A program made the translations under genes and the position numbers. This document shows, in pieces, positions 16,503 to 25,009 of a stretch of 64,000 bases of DNA. Origin of the DNA: Streptomyces sp. S4.7 (lineage in GTDB: Bacteria; Actinomycetota; Actinomycetes; Streptomycetales; Streptomycetaceae). Location: positions 5,022,001 to 5,086,000 of the forward strand of contig NZ_CP048397.1 of the NCBI RefSeq assembly GCF_010384365.1, in the 5' to 3' direction. Each line of letters starts with the position of its first letter. Position 1 is the stretch's first letter. The notes under the pieces are model-generated. The model saw nothing but the letters and a program-made list of their open reading frames with translations, was not told where the DNA came from and made no database searches.

Positions 16503-17285
16503 GTGACCCTTCTTCGGTCCTCCGTCCGACTCCGCCGGGCCGCGGTCCCGGTCGCCCTCTGTGTCGGGATGACAGTGGCGCTCACGGCGTGCGGGAGCGA
16601 CGAGGATCCGGACGCGGGCACGAACGGCGTCGGCAAACTGTCGGCCGCCGTGATCGAGAAGAAGGCCAAGGCCGCGGCCGAGAGCGCGGACGCGGTGCGC
16701 CTGTCGGGCACGGTCGTCACCAACGGGCAGACGTACAAGCTCAACATGTCGCTCAAGGAGGCCGGCGGGACCGGATCGGTCAGCTCGAAGACCGGCGGCA
16801 CGTTCGAGCTGCTGCGCGTCGAGGACGAGCTGTATCTGAAGGCGGACGCCGGTTTCTGGAGCCACGCGGACGACAAGGGCGGCGACGGCGGGACGAGCAC
16901 CCCGCCCAGCAAGGCCGACTCCGAGGCCGCGGAGAAGCTCGACGACAAGTACGTGAAGGTCCCCGAGGACGATCCGGCGTACAAGCAGCTGCGGGGCTTC
17001 ACCGACAAGAGCGTGCTGCTCGACGGGCTGCTGGGGCTGCACGGCAAGCGCGGCAAGGGCGACCGGGCGGAGATCGGCGGCGTACGCACCATCGAGGTCA
17101 ACGGCAGCGAGGGCGCCGGGGGCTCGCTGAACGTGTCGCTGGAAGGTACGCCGTACCCGCTGCAACTGGCGCGGGCGGGCGGCGCGGGGACGCTCACACT
17201 CAGCGACTGGGGCAAGGACTTTCCCCTGAAGGCGCCCACCAGGAACGAGACGGTGGACTACGGCAGCACGCTGCCGAGCACCTGA
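16503..17285 (+). CDS. LppX/LprG-like lipoprotein
   Basis: The product is 260 aa from the GTG at 16503, which has GAGAGG upstream; an ATG at 16485 lacks a ribosome site. The signal peptide has the lipobox LTAC-G (Cys about 32), so the protein is anchored outside the membrane. The mature part follows the actinobacterial LolA-like lipoprotein pattern (short strands such as DAVRLSGTV, FELLRVEDELYLKAD). A second lipoprotein of similar pattern is at 47918-48802. Such proteins bind or carry lipids in mycobacteria; here only the fold class is inferred. It is divergent from the MgtE_N/CBS gene. Confidence 0.8.
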   Translation: MTLLRSSVRLRRAAVPVALCVGMTVALTACGSDEDPDAGTNGVGKLSAAVIEKKAKAAAESADAVRLSGTVVTNGQTYKLNMSLKEAGGTGSVSSKTGGTFELLRVEDELYLKADAGFWSHADDKGGDGGTSTPPSKADSEAAEKLDDKYVKVPEDDPAYKQLRGFTDKSVLLDGLLGLHGKRGKGDRAEIGGVRTIEVNGSEGAGGSLNVSLEGTPYPLQLARAGGAGTLTLSDWGKDFPLKAPTRNETVDYGSTLPST

Positions 17286-17319
17286 CCCGGTCCCGGCCGG
17301 CCGCTCGCCGGTCCTGCCC

Positions 17320-17847
17320 TCAGCCCTGCTTCTTCCGGCGCTTGAACAGCAGCCGCGGCACGGCCGCCGGAGCCGGCCGGCGCGTCGTCGCCGAGGTCGG
17401 CAGCGGCGCCGCCGCCTGCGAGTCCCGCGGCATGCCGGTGATCGCGTCCCGCGGCTCCAGGCGCAGCACCCGCGACTCGCGCGCCCAGCGCTCCGTCATC
17501 GCGTCGAAGTCCGGCGCGTTCAGCCGCTTGCCCTTCAGCTCCGCGACGGCCGTCTCCCACGCCTCCGTACGAGGCGCGAGTTCGGTGACGGAGGCGGTCC
17601 AGGCCACCAGCCGCCCGCCCTTGTCCTTGCTCCGTACGGTGACATCGGCGGTGGAGCCGTCCACGAGCCCCGGCAGGGGCTGCTCGCCGCTGCCGTCCCC
17701 GACGACCAGGGCGGCGCCGTCGAGCCACACGTGCCACAGGGCACGGGCGGGGCCGCCCGCCCGCACCCAGATGAGGCCGGACTTCTTGGTGGCCTCCTCG
17801 ACGAGCGCCTTGCCGAGGAGCGGGGAGCCGGAGGCGGTTTCTGTCAT
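17320..17847 (-). CDS. Conserved hypothetical protein
   Basis: The product is 175 aa from the ATG at 17847. The body (about 20-125) alternates strands such as LIWVRAGG, LWHVWLDGAALVVG and VTVRSKDKGG, which suggests a beta-barrel of the flavin-reductase/split-barrel kind, but no cofactor motif is clear. The C-terminal 50 residues are Ala/Pro-rich and end in the basic KRRKKQG. There is no signal or membrane segment. It starts 31 nt after the corA stop on the same strand, so it is probably co-transcribed with corA. The function is unknown. Confidence 0.7.
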   Translation of the reverse strand: MTETASGSPLLGKALVEEATKKSGLIWVRAGGPARALWHVWLDGAALVVGDGSGEQPLPGLVDGSTADVTVRSKDKGGRLVAWTASVTELAPRTEAWETAVAELKGKRLNAPDFDAMTERWARESRVLRLEPRDAITGMPRDSQAAAPLPTSATTRRPAPAAVPRLLFKRRKKQG

Positions 17848-17878
17848 GTCCCGCAGCCTAAGGCGTCCCTCGGCGGCC

Positions 17879-18994
17879 CTACAGCCATCCGTTGCGCTTC
17901 AGCATCCGGTGGATCGTGAGACAGACGACCGCGATGCCGCCCAGCACCATCGGGTAGCCGTACTTCCATCCCAGCTCGGGCATGTGCTCGAAGTTCATGC
18001 CGTAGACGCCGCAGACGGCCGTCGGCACGGCGATGATCGCAGCCCAGGACGTGATCTTGCGCATGTCCTCGTTCTGCGCGACCGTCGCCTGCGCCAGATT
18101 GGCCTGGAGGATCGAGTTCAGCAGCTCGTCGAAGCCGACGACCTCCTCGTGCACCCTGGCCAGATGGTCCGCGACGTCCCGGAAGTACTTCTGCACGTCG
18201 GGTTCGACCAACCGCATCGGACGCTCGCTCAGCAACTGCATCGGTCGCAGCAGCGGCGCCACGGCCCGCTTGAACTCCAGCACCTCGCGCTTGAGTTGGT
18301 AGATCCGCCCCGCGTCCGAACCGCGCGGGCCGCCCTTCGCGGGCGCCGAGAACACATCGATCTCGACCTCGTCGATGTCGTCCTGCACGGCGGCGGCCAC
18401 CGCGATGTAGCCGTCGACGACATGGTCGGCGATGGCGTGCAGGACGGACGACGGCCCCTTGGCGAGCAGTTCGCTGTCGTCCTCCAGCCGGTGCCGCAGC
18501 GCGCGCAGCGATCCCTTGCCGCCGTGCCGCACGGTGATGACGAAGTTCTGGCCGGTGAAGCACATGACCTCGCCGGTCTCCACGACCTCGCTGGTCGCGG
18601 TGAGTTCGGCGTGCTCGACGTAGTGGATGGTCTTGAAGACGGCGAAGAGGGTGTCGTCGTACCGCTCCAGCTTGGGCCGCTGGTGGGCGTGCACGGCGTC
18701 CTCGACGGCGAGCGGGTGCAGCCCGAACTCGGCCGCGATACCGGCGAATTCGGCCTCGGTCGGCTCGTGGAGGCCGATCCAGGCGAAGCCGCCGCCCTTG
18801 CGCACCTCCAGCATCGCCTCGTGCGGGGTGAGGCACGGCTCGTCCTTCACCCGGCGGCCGTCGCGGTAGACGGCGCAGTCGACGACGGCGCTGGAGGCCG
18901 AGGGGTCGCGGGTGAAGTCGTACGTGTTGTAGGCGGTGTTGCTCTTGCGCAGGGACGGACGGACCGCCGCACGCAGGTCACGGATCATCGACAT
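17879..18994 (-). CDS. corA: CorA-family magnesium/cobalt transporter
   Basis: The product is 371 aa from the ATG at 18994, with GAGGAG 7 nt upstream. A large N-terminal cytoplasmic domain (about 1-305) precedes two C-terminal transmembrane helices. The first ends in the selectivity motif YGMNF (about 331), followed by the acidic loop EHMPEL, which is diagnostic of CorA. The second helix ends in a basic tail. It is a pentameric Mg2+ (and Co2+/Ni2+) channel in the plasma membrane. M. tuberculosis has corA (Rv1239c) in the same region. The upstream non-coding sequence is unusually long (478 bp). Confidence 0.93.
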   Translation of the reverse strand: MSMIRDLRAAVRPSLRKSNTAYNTYDFTRDPSASSAVVDCAVYRDGRRVKDEPCLTPHEAMLEVRKGGGFAWIGLHEPTEAEFAGIAAEFGLHPLAVEDAVHAHQRPKLERYDDTLFAVFKTIHYVEHAELTATSEVVETGEVMCFTGQNFVITVRHGGKGSLRALRHRLEDDSELLAKGPSSVLHAIADHVVDGYIAVAAAVQDDIDEVEIDVFSAPAKGGPRGSDAGRIYQLKREVLEFKRAVAPLLRPMQLLSERPMRLVEPDVQKYFRDVADHLARVHEEVVGFDELLNSILQANLAQATVAQNEDMRKITSWAAIIAVPTAVCGVYGMNFEHMPELGWKYGYPMVLGGIAVVCLTIHRMLKRNGWL

Positions 18995-19472
18995 GGCTGG
19001 GCTCCTCACGGAGAGGCCGTCGGCGGGGCGTGGCACAGCCCGGAACGGGGACGTGACGCGCGTACGGGCCGGCACACCATCGAAAAGGGATGACATGCCA
19101 TGACGTGACACGACGCGGCGCGCATACGTCCGCAAAGCGGGCGGCACCGCGAGGACGCGGTGACGGCGTTCGCTACAGACAGGCAATACAGAGCTGGTGC
19201 AGTGCTCTTCCGTCGTGCGACGAGCCGCGGGCCTGTACGGGGCAGGGCCTCAGAGAGAGGCGGTACAGCGCGAGGAAGAGCGGCTGGTACTGGCCGGGTG
19301 ACTTCGATCCACCGCAGCCCCACCTCCTCCGGCCGGTCCCCCGTAGGGGATGACGTGTGTCGGGACCGGAGAGCGACGCCTTGCGCGCTGTCCCGACCGG
19401 CGGCCCAGACTAGCAGCCGATCCGGGCCAGTTTTGTCTCTTGCCCGTTAAGACGGCGTTCTATGCTCACGGG
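18995..19472. other. 478-bp intergenic region upstream of corA, with inverted repeats
   Basis: There is no coding gene. An 8-bp inverted repeat, GTCGGGAC (19359-19366) / GTCCCGAC (19390-19397), encloses a G/C-rich 23-nt loop, and a small hairpin TCCCC-CGTA-GGGGA lies at about 19337-19350. Most of the region would be 5' leader or promoter of corA on the minus strand. I could not match it to the known Mg2+ riboswitch consensus. A -10 box for the + strand gene lies at its right end (19461). Confidence 0.4.
19461..19466 (+). promoter_or_regulatory. -10 box of a probable leaderless transcript
   Basis: TATGCT ends 6 nt before the ATG at 19473, with CTTGCC 16 bp upstream as a weak -35. There is no Shine-Dalgarno sequence, so the transcript probably starts at the start codon. 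Confidence 0.5.
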
Positions 19473-20099
19473 ATGGCAGAAGTTCTCTCTCTGGTCGAGG
19501 CCCGGTTGCGTACGGTGCTCGGGGAGCCCGACGCGCGCGCCGCGATGACGTTCGTGGGCACGGACCGCGTCGAGGTGCTGCGCTTCCTCGACGCGGGGGG
19601 CCGGGAGGAGTCCGGGGAGTCGCCGGGCCCCGGCGGCGCCGTCGTGCGGTACGCCACGCTGGGGATGTCCGCGCGGCCGATGGCCGACCCCACGGTCGTC
19701 GTCGCCGACCCGGACCGGGGCCCGCGCGCCGAGCTGGTCCTGTCGGTACGCGCCGGGCTCGCCGACACCGACAAGGTGCTGCGCCCGCTCGCCGTACTGG
19801 CCGCGTCGCCCCAGGTCGAGGGCCTGGTCGTGGCGCCGGGCGCGGCCCTGGAGGTCGGGGAGCCGCTGTGGCCGGGCGCGCCCTTCAGCTCCGTGCTGGT
19901 CGCGGAGTCCGGCGGACTGGTGGCCGATCTGGAGCTGGACGCACCGCTCGACCCCGTACGGTTCCTGCCGCTGCTCCCGATGACGCCCAACGAGGCCGCG
20001 TGGAAGCGGGTCAAGGGCGCGCAGGCGCTCCAGGAGCGGTGGCTGTCGCACGGGACCGATCTGCGCGATCCGCTGCGCTCCTCGGTCCCGCTCGACTAG
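19473..20099 (+). CDS. Suppressor-of-fused (SUFU) domain protein
   Basis: The product is 208 aa. The whole protein matches the bacterial SUFU-like fold, with segments VVRYATLGMS, RAELVLSVR, FSSVLVAESGG and the late LLPMTPNEAAWKR, which is typical of the family (a conserved 'P-ITP-E' region). It is cytoplasmic, without signal or membrane segments. Bacterial SUFU proteins are of unknown biochemistry; some act as immunity-like partners in toxin loci, but no toxin gene is next to this one. The start ATG is supported by the -10 spacing, and no ribosome site is seen. Confidence 0.8.
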   Translation: MAEVLSLVEARLRTVLGEPDARAAMTFVGTDRVEVLRFLDAGGREESGESPGPGGAVVRYATLGMSARPMADPTVVVADPDRGPRAELVLSVRAGLADTDKVLRPLAVLAASPQVEGLVVAPGAALEVGEPLWPGAPFSSVLVAESGGLVADLELDAPLDPVRFLPLLPMTPNEAAWKRVKGAQALQERWLSHGTDLRDPLRSSVPLD

Positions 20100-20263
20100 G
20101 ACGGGCCCGTGGGGCGTACGCCGGAGCACGCCCGCTCGCTGAACCTCGTACGCCGCCGAGATGACTCCCCGTCTCGTACACGCCGCTGGTATTTGCCAGG
20201 GTTCTGTGCCGGACGGGTGATCGTCCTTGACGGGGCGCCGGGCGCGGAGGACCGTTGGGCGAT

Positions 20264-20902
20264 ATGAGGGGCGAACCAGGTTGCCCGAAGTGCGGTGGCC
20301 GGGTGAGGGCGCCCGGTCTCTTCGCCGACTCCTGGCAGTGCGACTTGCACGGCACGGTCCATCCGATGCAGCCGGTGATACCGCCCAGTGTCGAAGCCCT
20401 GGGCGTCGTCGTGAACCGCGCCAGGGTCCCCGTCTGGATGCCCTGGCCGCTCCCTGTCGGCTGGCTCTTCTCCGGTGTGGCGTACGCGGGTGACGACCGC
20501 AGCGGCGGCCGGGCCACCGCCGTCGCCTGCTCCGGGCCCGGTCCGCTCGGTGGCACGGGGGAGATGCTGCTGGTCGCCGAGGAGCTGGGCGTCGGACTCG
20601 GGGCGCGTTACGCGGGGATCGACGGACCCGACCCGGGGCCGCACATCTGCGGCGACAAACCTCCGCACGCCAAACTGCTGGCCGCCGGCCGCCCCACCCC
20701 GCTCTGGCACGTGCCCGGTGTGCCGCCCGACCGCGCGGTCTTCGCGGGCGAGGCGCTCGGGCTGTGGCTCTGGGCGATCGTCTGGCCGGAGCAGACGGGG
20801 CTGCTGATGTACGACGAGCTGGTGCTGACCGATCTGCGGGACGCGGGCGCCGAGGTGGACCTGCTGCCGTGCGGCGCCCTTTCGCAGCGGCTGCTGAGCT
20901 GA
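20264..20902 (+). CDS. Conserved Streptomyces protein with N-terminal zinc ribbon (DUF6758-like)
   Basis: The product is 212 aa from the ATG at 20264, with GGAGGA 12 nt upstream; a TTG at 20255 is an alternative. It opens with GCPKCGG and, about 18 residues later, CDLH, a small zinc-binding knuckle. The rest is rich in Pro, Gly and Trp, with stretches such as VWMPWPLPVGWLFSG and LGLWLWAIVWPEQ. There is no signal peptide. The family is restricted to streptomycetes and relatives as far as I recognise it. It may be a metal-binding regulator or adaptor; the function is unknown. Confidence 0.75.
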   Translation: MRGEPGCPKCGGRVRAPGLFADSWQCDLHGTVHPMQPVIPPSVEALGVVVNRARVPVWMPWPLPVGWLFSGVAYAGDDRSGGRATAVACSGPGPLGGTGEMLLVAEELGVGLGARYAGIDGPDPGPHICGDKPPHAKLLAAGRPTPLWHVPGVPPDRAVFAGEALGLWLWAIVWPEQTGLLMYDELVLTDLRDAGAEVDLLPCGALSQRLLS

Positions 20903-21014
20903 CCGGCGGGCCGGTCGGGCGGCCGGGAGGGCCTGGGCCGGGCGGCCGGGAGCACGCGGCACGCCCGTTATCCTGGAGCGTCCCCTGTCCGGCCGAGCCC
21001 CTGGAGTACGCGTC

Positions 21015-21884
21015 GTGCGCATCGACCTGCACACCCACTCCACGGCGTCGGACGGCACGGACACCCCGGCCCAGCTGGTACGCAACGCCGCCGCCGCCGG
21101 CCTCGACGTCGTCGCGCTCACCGATCACGACACCACCCGGGGCCACGCCGAGGCTCTCAAGACCCTCGCCGATCTCGACAGCGGACTCACCCTGGTCACC
21201 GGCGCGGAGCTCTCCTGCCGGACCGACGGTGTGAGCTTGCACATGCTGGCGTACCTCTTCGACGCCGACGAGCCCCAACTGCTGCGCGAGCGGGAGCTGG
21301 TGCGCGACGACCGGGTGCCGCGCGCGCGGGCGATGGTGGCCAAGCTCCAGGAACTCGGCGCGCCGATCACCTGGGAGCAGGTCGCGCGGATCGCCGGGGA
21401 CGGCTCGATCGGCCGCCCGCACATCGCGTCGGCGCTCGTCGAACTGGGCATCGTGGGCTCGGTCGACGAGGCGTTCAGCTCCCGCTGGCTCGCCGACCAC
21501 GGCCGGGTGCACGTGCCCCGGCACGAACTGGACCCCTTCGACGCGATCCGGCTGGTCAAGGCCGCCGGCGGCGTCACCGTCATCGCGCATCCGCTGGCCG
21601 TGACCCGGGGCGCGGTCGTGACGGAGGCGGCGATCGCCCGGCTGGCCGAGGCGGGGCTCGACGGCATCGAGGTCGACCACATGAACCACGACGAGCCCAC
21701 GCGCGCACGGCTGCGTGGACTCGCCGCCGAGCTGGGCCTGCTCACCACCGGCTCCAGCGACTACCACGGCACCCGGAAGACCGTCGGGCTCGGGGACCAC
21801 AGCACCGACCCGGAGATCTACGGCGAGATCGTCCGGCGCGCTTCGGGCGCGTTCCCGGTGCCCGGCACGGGCGGACCGGCGTAA
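21015..21884 (+). CDS. PHP-domain phosphoesterase (RNase AM / nucleoside 3',5'-bisphosphate phosphatase type)
   Basis: The product is 289 aa from the GTG at 21015. The PHP metal motifs are complete: HTHSTASDG (about 6-14), LTDHDTT (about 35), the Glu in GAELSC (about 63), GRPHI (about 135), IAHP (about 193) and SSDYHG (about 253), giving a trinuclear metal site. The length and motif order are those of the YciV/RNase AM group, which removes phosphates from 3',5'-bisphosphonucleotides or trims RNA 5' ends. Substrate is inferred from the family. The next gene, marC, is 158 nt downstream. Confidence 0.85.
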   Translation: MRIDLHTHSTASDGTDTPAQLVRNAAAAGLDVVALTDHDTTRGHAEALKTLADLDSGLTLVTGAELSCRTDGVSLHMLAYLFDADEPQLLRERELVRDDRVPRARAMVAKLQELGAPITWEQVARIAGDGSIGRPHIASALVELGIVGSVDEAFSSRWLADHGRVHVPRHELDPFDAIRLVKAAGGVTVIAHPLAVTRGAVVTEAAIARLAEAGLDGIEVDHMNHDEPTRARLRGLAAELGLLTTGSSDYHGTRKTVGLGDHSTDPEIYGEIVRRASGAFPVPGTGGPA

Positions 21885-22042
21885 GCACCTCCGCACCTCG
21901 CATCTGGGCACCTCGCCACGCCCGTACCTCCCGGCCCGCCCCACCACGCTCCGGCAGCGGGACCGCGTACGCCGTCGTACGCGCCTCGCACCGCCTCCCG
22001 GCCCCCGCCGCTTCATCCACCCACTCCTCGCAAGGCCACACC

Positions 22043-22648
22043 GTGTTCGACGCCGCCGTTTTCGGCTCCCTCTTCCTGACCCTCTTCGTGATCATGGACC
22101 CACCCGGGATCACGCCGATCTTCCTCGCCCTCACCTCCGGACGCCCCGCCAAGGTCCAGCGCCGGATGGCCTGGCAGGCGGTGGCCGTCGCCTTCGGTGT
22201 CATCACCGTCTTCGGCATCCTCGGCCAGCAGATCCTCGACTATCTGCATGTGTCCGTCCCCGCGCTGATGATCGCGGGCGGGCTGCTCCTGCTCCTCATC
22301 GCGCTCGATCTGCTCACCGGCAAGACCGACGAGCCCAAGCAGACGAAGGACGTCAACGTCGCCCTCGTGCCGCTCGGGATGCCGCTCCTCGCGGGGCCCG
22401 GCGCGATCGTCTCCGTGATCCTCGCCGTCCAGCACGCGCGAGGCGCTGCGGCGCAGGTGTCGGTGTGGGCGGCGATCGTGGCGATGCACGCCGTCCTCTG
22501 GCTGACGATGCGCTACTCGCTGGTGATCATCCGGCTGATCAAGGACGGCGGTGTGGTGCTGGTGACCCGGCTCGCCGGAATGATGCTCTCGGCCATCGCC
22601 GTGCAGCAGATCATCAACGGCATCACCCAGGTCGTCCAGGGCGCGTGA
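22043..22648 (+). CDS. MarC family integral membrane protein
   Basis: The product is 201 aa from the GTG at 22043. Six hydrophobic segments are visible. The first carries the motif FVIMDPPGITPIFLALT (family signature 'D-P-G--P'), and others include LMIAGGLLLLLIALDLL and the LGMPLLAGPGAIVSVI segment that is very conserved in MarC. The role is uncertain: 'NAAT transporter' or 'multiple antibiotic resistance' labels are historical. It is followed at once by a hairpin terminator. Confidence 0.88.
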   Translation: MFDAAVFGSLFLTLFVIMDPPGITPIFLALTSGRPAKVQRRMAWQAVAVAFGVITVFGILGQQILDYLHVSVPALMIAGGLLLLLIALDLLTGKTDEPKQTKDVNVALVPLGMPLLAGPGAIVSVILAVQHARGAAAQVSVWAAIVAMHAVLWLTMRYSLVIIRLIKDGGVVLVTRLAGMMLSAIAVQQIINGITQVVQGA

Positions 22649-22674
22649 GGTGCCACGGAGACCGAAAACCAAAG

Positions 22675-22705
22675 CGCCCCCGTACGGATGCTCCGTACGG
22701 GGGCG
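22675..22705. terminator. Hairpin terminator
   Basis: A 14-bp perfect stem (CGCCCCCGTACGGA / TCCGTACGGGGGCG) has a TGC loop. It lies 27 nt after marC and 42 nt beyond the stop of the convergent small gene, and is preceded by an A-rich run (ACCGAAAACCAAA). Confidence 0.85.
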
Positions 22706-22746
22706 TCTCGACATGAGCCGATCGGTGGATCCGGGGGATCCGGGAT

Positions 22747-22899
22747 TTACGAGGCCGTGGTGACGGCCGGTCGGATATAGAGGCGCTGCCCTGTTGAGGC
22801 GGCCTGCTGCACGATCTGATTGACGGAGGCGGCGTCCACAACGGTGCTGTCCACGGCGGTGCCGTCAGCATCGTTCAGTCGCATGATCTCGAAGCGCAT
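22747..22899 (-). CDS. 50-residue conserved small protein
   Basis: The gene runs from the ATG at 22899 (GGAGAAG ribosome site, 6 nt spacing) to the TAA at 22747. The product begins MRFEIMRLNDADGT and ends LYIRPAVTTAS. The composition is that of a small two-strand/one-helix domain, with the helix DAASVNQIVQQAAS in the middle. A near-identical short protein is common in streptomycetes, without known function. It has its own strong ribosome site and a convergent terminator. Confidence 0.8.
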   Translation of the reverse strand: MRFEIMRLNDADGTAVDSTVVDAASVNQIVQQAASTGQRLYIRPAVTTAS

Positions 22900-23075
22900 A
22901 TCGCTTCTCCCTTCGTCTGATCCTCCGTAGGAGAACTATGTGTGACGGAAAGCCCGTCGTTGATTACATAAGGCCACAACGCCTTGCCCTCTGCAAACAT
23001 TCCCTACACTAAGGAAAATTTTCAGCCGGCTAACTACTGGCGGGTACAGCCGCGCCCACGGACAATGGGCCCCGT

Positions 23076-23987
23076 ATGAGCGAGGCAGAGATCAACCCCG
23101 ACATCGCCGAGGTCGGCGCCCGCCTGGAGCGCACCAATGAACTGCTCCAGCGGATGCTGGCCGAGGTCGCGAAGACCCCTTCCACTCACGCCATTTTCGT
23201 CGACGCGGGTTACGTCTACGCTGCGGCGGGATTACTGGTCGCGGGAACCGAGGACCGCCGGGCCTTCGATCTCGACGCCGAAGGGCTCATCGAGGCGTTC
23301 ATCGACAAGGCGCGCACGATCTTCGCGGACAGCAGGCTGCTGCGCGTCTACTGGTACGACGGCGCGCGGCGCCGCATCCACACCCCCGAGCAGCAGTCCA
23401 TCGCCGAGCTGCCCGACGTCAAGGTCCGCCTCGGCAATCTCAACGCGAACAACCAGCAGAAGGGCGTCGACTCACTGATCCGCACGGATCTCGAATCGCT
23501 CGCCAGACACCGCGCGATCAGCGACGCCGCACTCGTGGGCGGTGACGAGGACCTCGTGTCCGCCGTCGAGGCCGCTCAGGGGTACGGCGCGCGCGTCCAC
23601 CTCTGGGGCATCGAGGCCGGTGACGGGCGCAACCAGGCCGAGCCGCTGCTGTGGGAGGTCGACAGCCAGCGCACCTTCGACCTCGACTTCTGGCAGCCGT
23701 ACGTGACGCGGCGGCCGGTCACCACGTACGAGAACGAGGGCGATCCGCCGCCCTCGCGCGAACAGGTGCGCTTCATCGGCGCGCAGATCGCGGCGACCTG
23801 GCTGGTGGGGCGGGGGCGGGTGGCGATGGCCGAGTTGCTGCCGGGGCATCCGTATCTGCCGGGGCCGGTGGACCAGGACCTGCTGATCGAGGCGGAGAAG
23901 CTGCTCCAGCGGTCGCTGCGGGGGCACGCGGTGCTGCGGCGGGCACTGCGCGACGGCTTCTGGCAGCACCTGCAGGCGCAGTTCTGA
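23076..23987 (+). CDS. NYN-domain (PIN-like) RNase-type protein
   Basis: The product is 303 aa from the ATG at 23076. The N-terminus (about 5-35) is helical. The NYN domain follows, with the first acidic motif IFVDAGYVY (about 43), KGVDSLIRTDL (about 130) and the third motif ALVGGDEDLVSAV (about 154), the aspartates that form the metal site of NYN/PIN nucleases. Residues about 230-303 form a helical C-terminal domain (RFIGAQIAATWL, LLIEAEKLLQRSLRG) resembling a winged-helix or LOTUS-like RNA-binding module. It is probably a cytoplasmic RNA-processing nuclease; the target is unknown. Confidence 0.8.
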   Translation: MSEAEINPDIAEVGARLERTNELLQRMLAEVAKTPSTHAIFVDAGYVYAAAGLLVAGTEDRRAFDLDAEGLIEAFIDKARTIFADSRLLRVYWYDGARRRIHTPEQQSIAELPDVKVRLGNLNANNQQKGVDSLIRTDLESLARHRAISDAALVGGDEDLVSAVEAAQGYGARVHLWGIEAGDGRNQAEPLLWEVDSQRTFDLDFWQPYVTRRPVTTYENEGDPPPSREQVRFIGAQIAATWLVGRGRVAMAELLPGHPYLPGPVDQDLLIEAEKLLQRSLRGHAVLRRALRDGFWQHLQAQF

Positions 23988-24013
23988 GCGTCTGACGCCA
24001 TCCGCCCCGTCAC

Positions 24014-24874
24014 TCACCCCCGGGGCCGGTCGGCCCCGTCCCAGAACGCGCTGAGCGCGGCGGCCGTACGCAGCGGCTGATCGGTGTTCGGCGAGTGTTC
24101 GGCGCCCTCGATCACCGTCCTGCGCGCGCCCAGCCGCCGCGCCATGTCGTCGAGCAACGGCACCGGCCAGGTGTCGTCCCGCTCGCCGGACACCACATGG
24201 ACGGGCAGGTCCCGTACGGCCGCCAGCTCGGCCACCCGGTCCGCCTCCGCCGTCAACTGCCGTCCCGTGGCAAGTAGTTGGGCCGGGTTGTGACCGAGCC
24301 AGCGACGGCGCAGGTCCGCGCCGTCGACATCGGTCTCCTCCGGCGGGTCCATCGCCCGGATGCCCGCCCAGACCTGCTCCATGTCCATGTGCGTGAGTTC
24401 CAGGGCCTCGCTCAGCAGCCGCACCCGCTCCTGCTGGGAGGGCGCGATGCGGGCGGGGCCCGACGAGATCAGCGTCAGTGTCAGGAACGGCTCCGGGTCC
24501 GCCAGGACGGCGGCGCGGGCGATCTGCCCGCCCAGCGAGTGCCCCACGAGGTGGACCGGAGTGTCGGCCGCTGCCGCCTGCGCGAGCACATCCGCCGCCA
24601 ATTCCTTCTGCGCGTAAGCCTCTTGGGAGTCGGGGCCCTTGGACTCGTACTGCCCGCGGCCGTCCACGGCGACGACGCGGTAGCCGGCCGCGGTGAGCGG
24701 TTCCAGCATCGCGATGAAGTCCTCCTTGCTGCCGGTGTATCCGGGCAGCAGGAGTGCGGTGCCCCGCGGCGCCCCCTCGGGGCGCGCGTCGAGCACGGCG
24801 AAGGGCCCGCGCCCGGTCGACAGCTGGAGCGCGCGGGCGCAGGGCGGGGGAGTGAACGTGGGCGGCCGGCTCAT
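24014..24874 (-). CDS. Alpha/beta-fold hydrolase
   Basis: The product is 286 aa from the ATG at 24874. The fold is shown by LLLPGYTGSKED (oxyanion region, about 44), the nucleophile elbow GHSLGG (Ser about 113), an acidic residue in SGERDDTWP (about 230) and His in GAEHSPNTD (about 258). The substrate cannot be deduced; the sequence is closer to small esterases/lipases than to haloalkane dehalogenases. There is no signal peptide, so it is cytoplasmic. It is convergent with the NYN gene, 26 nt apart. Confidence 0.85.
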   Translation of the reverse strand: MSRPPTFTPPPCARALQLSTGRGPFAVLDARPEGAPRGTALLLPGYTGSKEDFIAMLEPLTAAGYRVVAVDGRGQYESKGPDSQEAYAQKELAADVLAQAAAADTPVHLVGHSLGGQIARAAVLADPEPFLTLTLISSGPARIAPSQQERVRLLSEALELTHMDMEQVWAGIRAMDPPEETDVDGADLRRRWLGHNPAQLLATGRQLTAEADRVAELAAVRDLPVHVVSGERDDTWPVPLLDDMARRLGARRTVIEGAEHSPNTDQPLRTAAALSAFWDGADRPRG

Positions 24875-24959
24875 GCGACGAGAGTAGGACCCCTTGCCCG
24901 CCGCCGCCTCACCCGGCCGGGGCACCGGGAGCACGCTCCCGCGGAGGCACGCGCGTACG

Positions 24960-24998
24960 CCGATGGCCCGGCACCCCTCGCGGGGACCGGGCCATCGG
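24960..24998 (-). terminator. Terminator after the DEAD-box helicase gene
   Basis: A 12-bp stem (CCGATGGCCCGG / CCGGGCCATCGG) has an inner CCCC-TCGC-GGGG hairpin. It lies just beyond the helicase stop at 25010 on the minus strand. There is no U-tract. Confidence 0.8.
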
Positions 24999-25009
24999 TG
25001 TGCGCTGTG

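Noticed and set aside
16589..19093. Open frame of 834 codons across the lipoprotein, hypothetical and corA genes (+ strand)
   Set aside because: It is a shadow in high-GC DNA: composition is Arg/Gly/Ala-rich, there are no motifs, and it runs antisense to clear corA and through the lipoprotein gene.
18995..19472. M-box (ykoK) Mg2+ riboswitch upstream of corA
   Set aside because: The conserved M-box sequence blocks are not present on the corA strand; only simple inverted repeats are seen.
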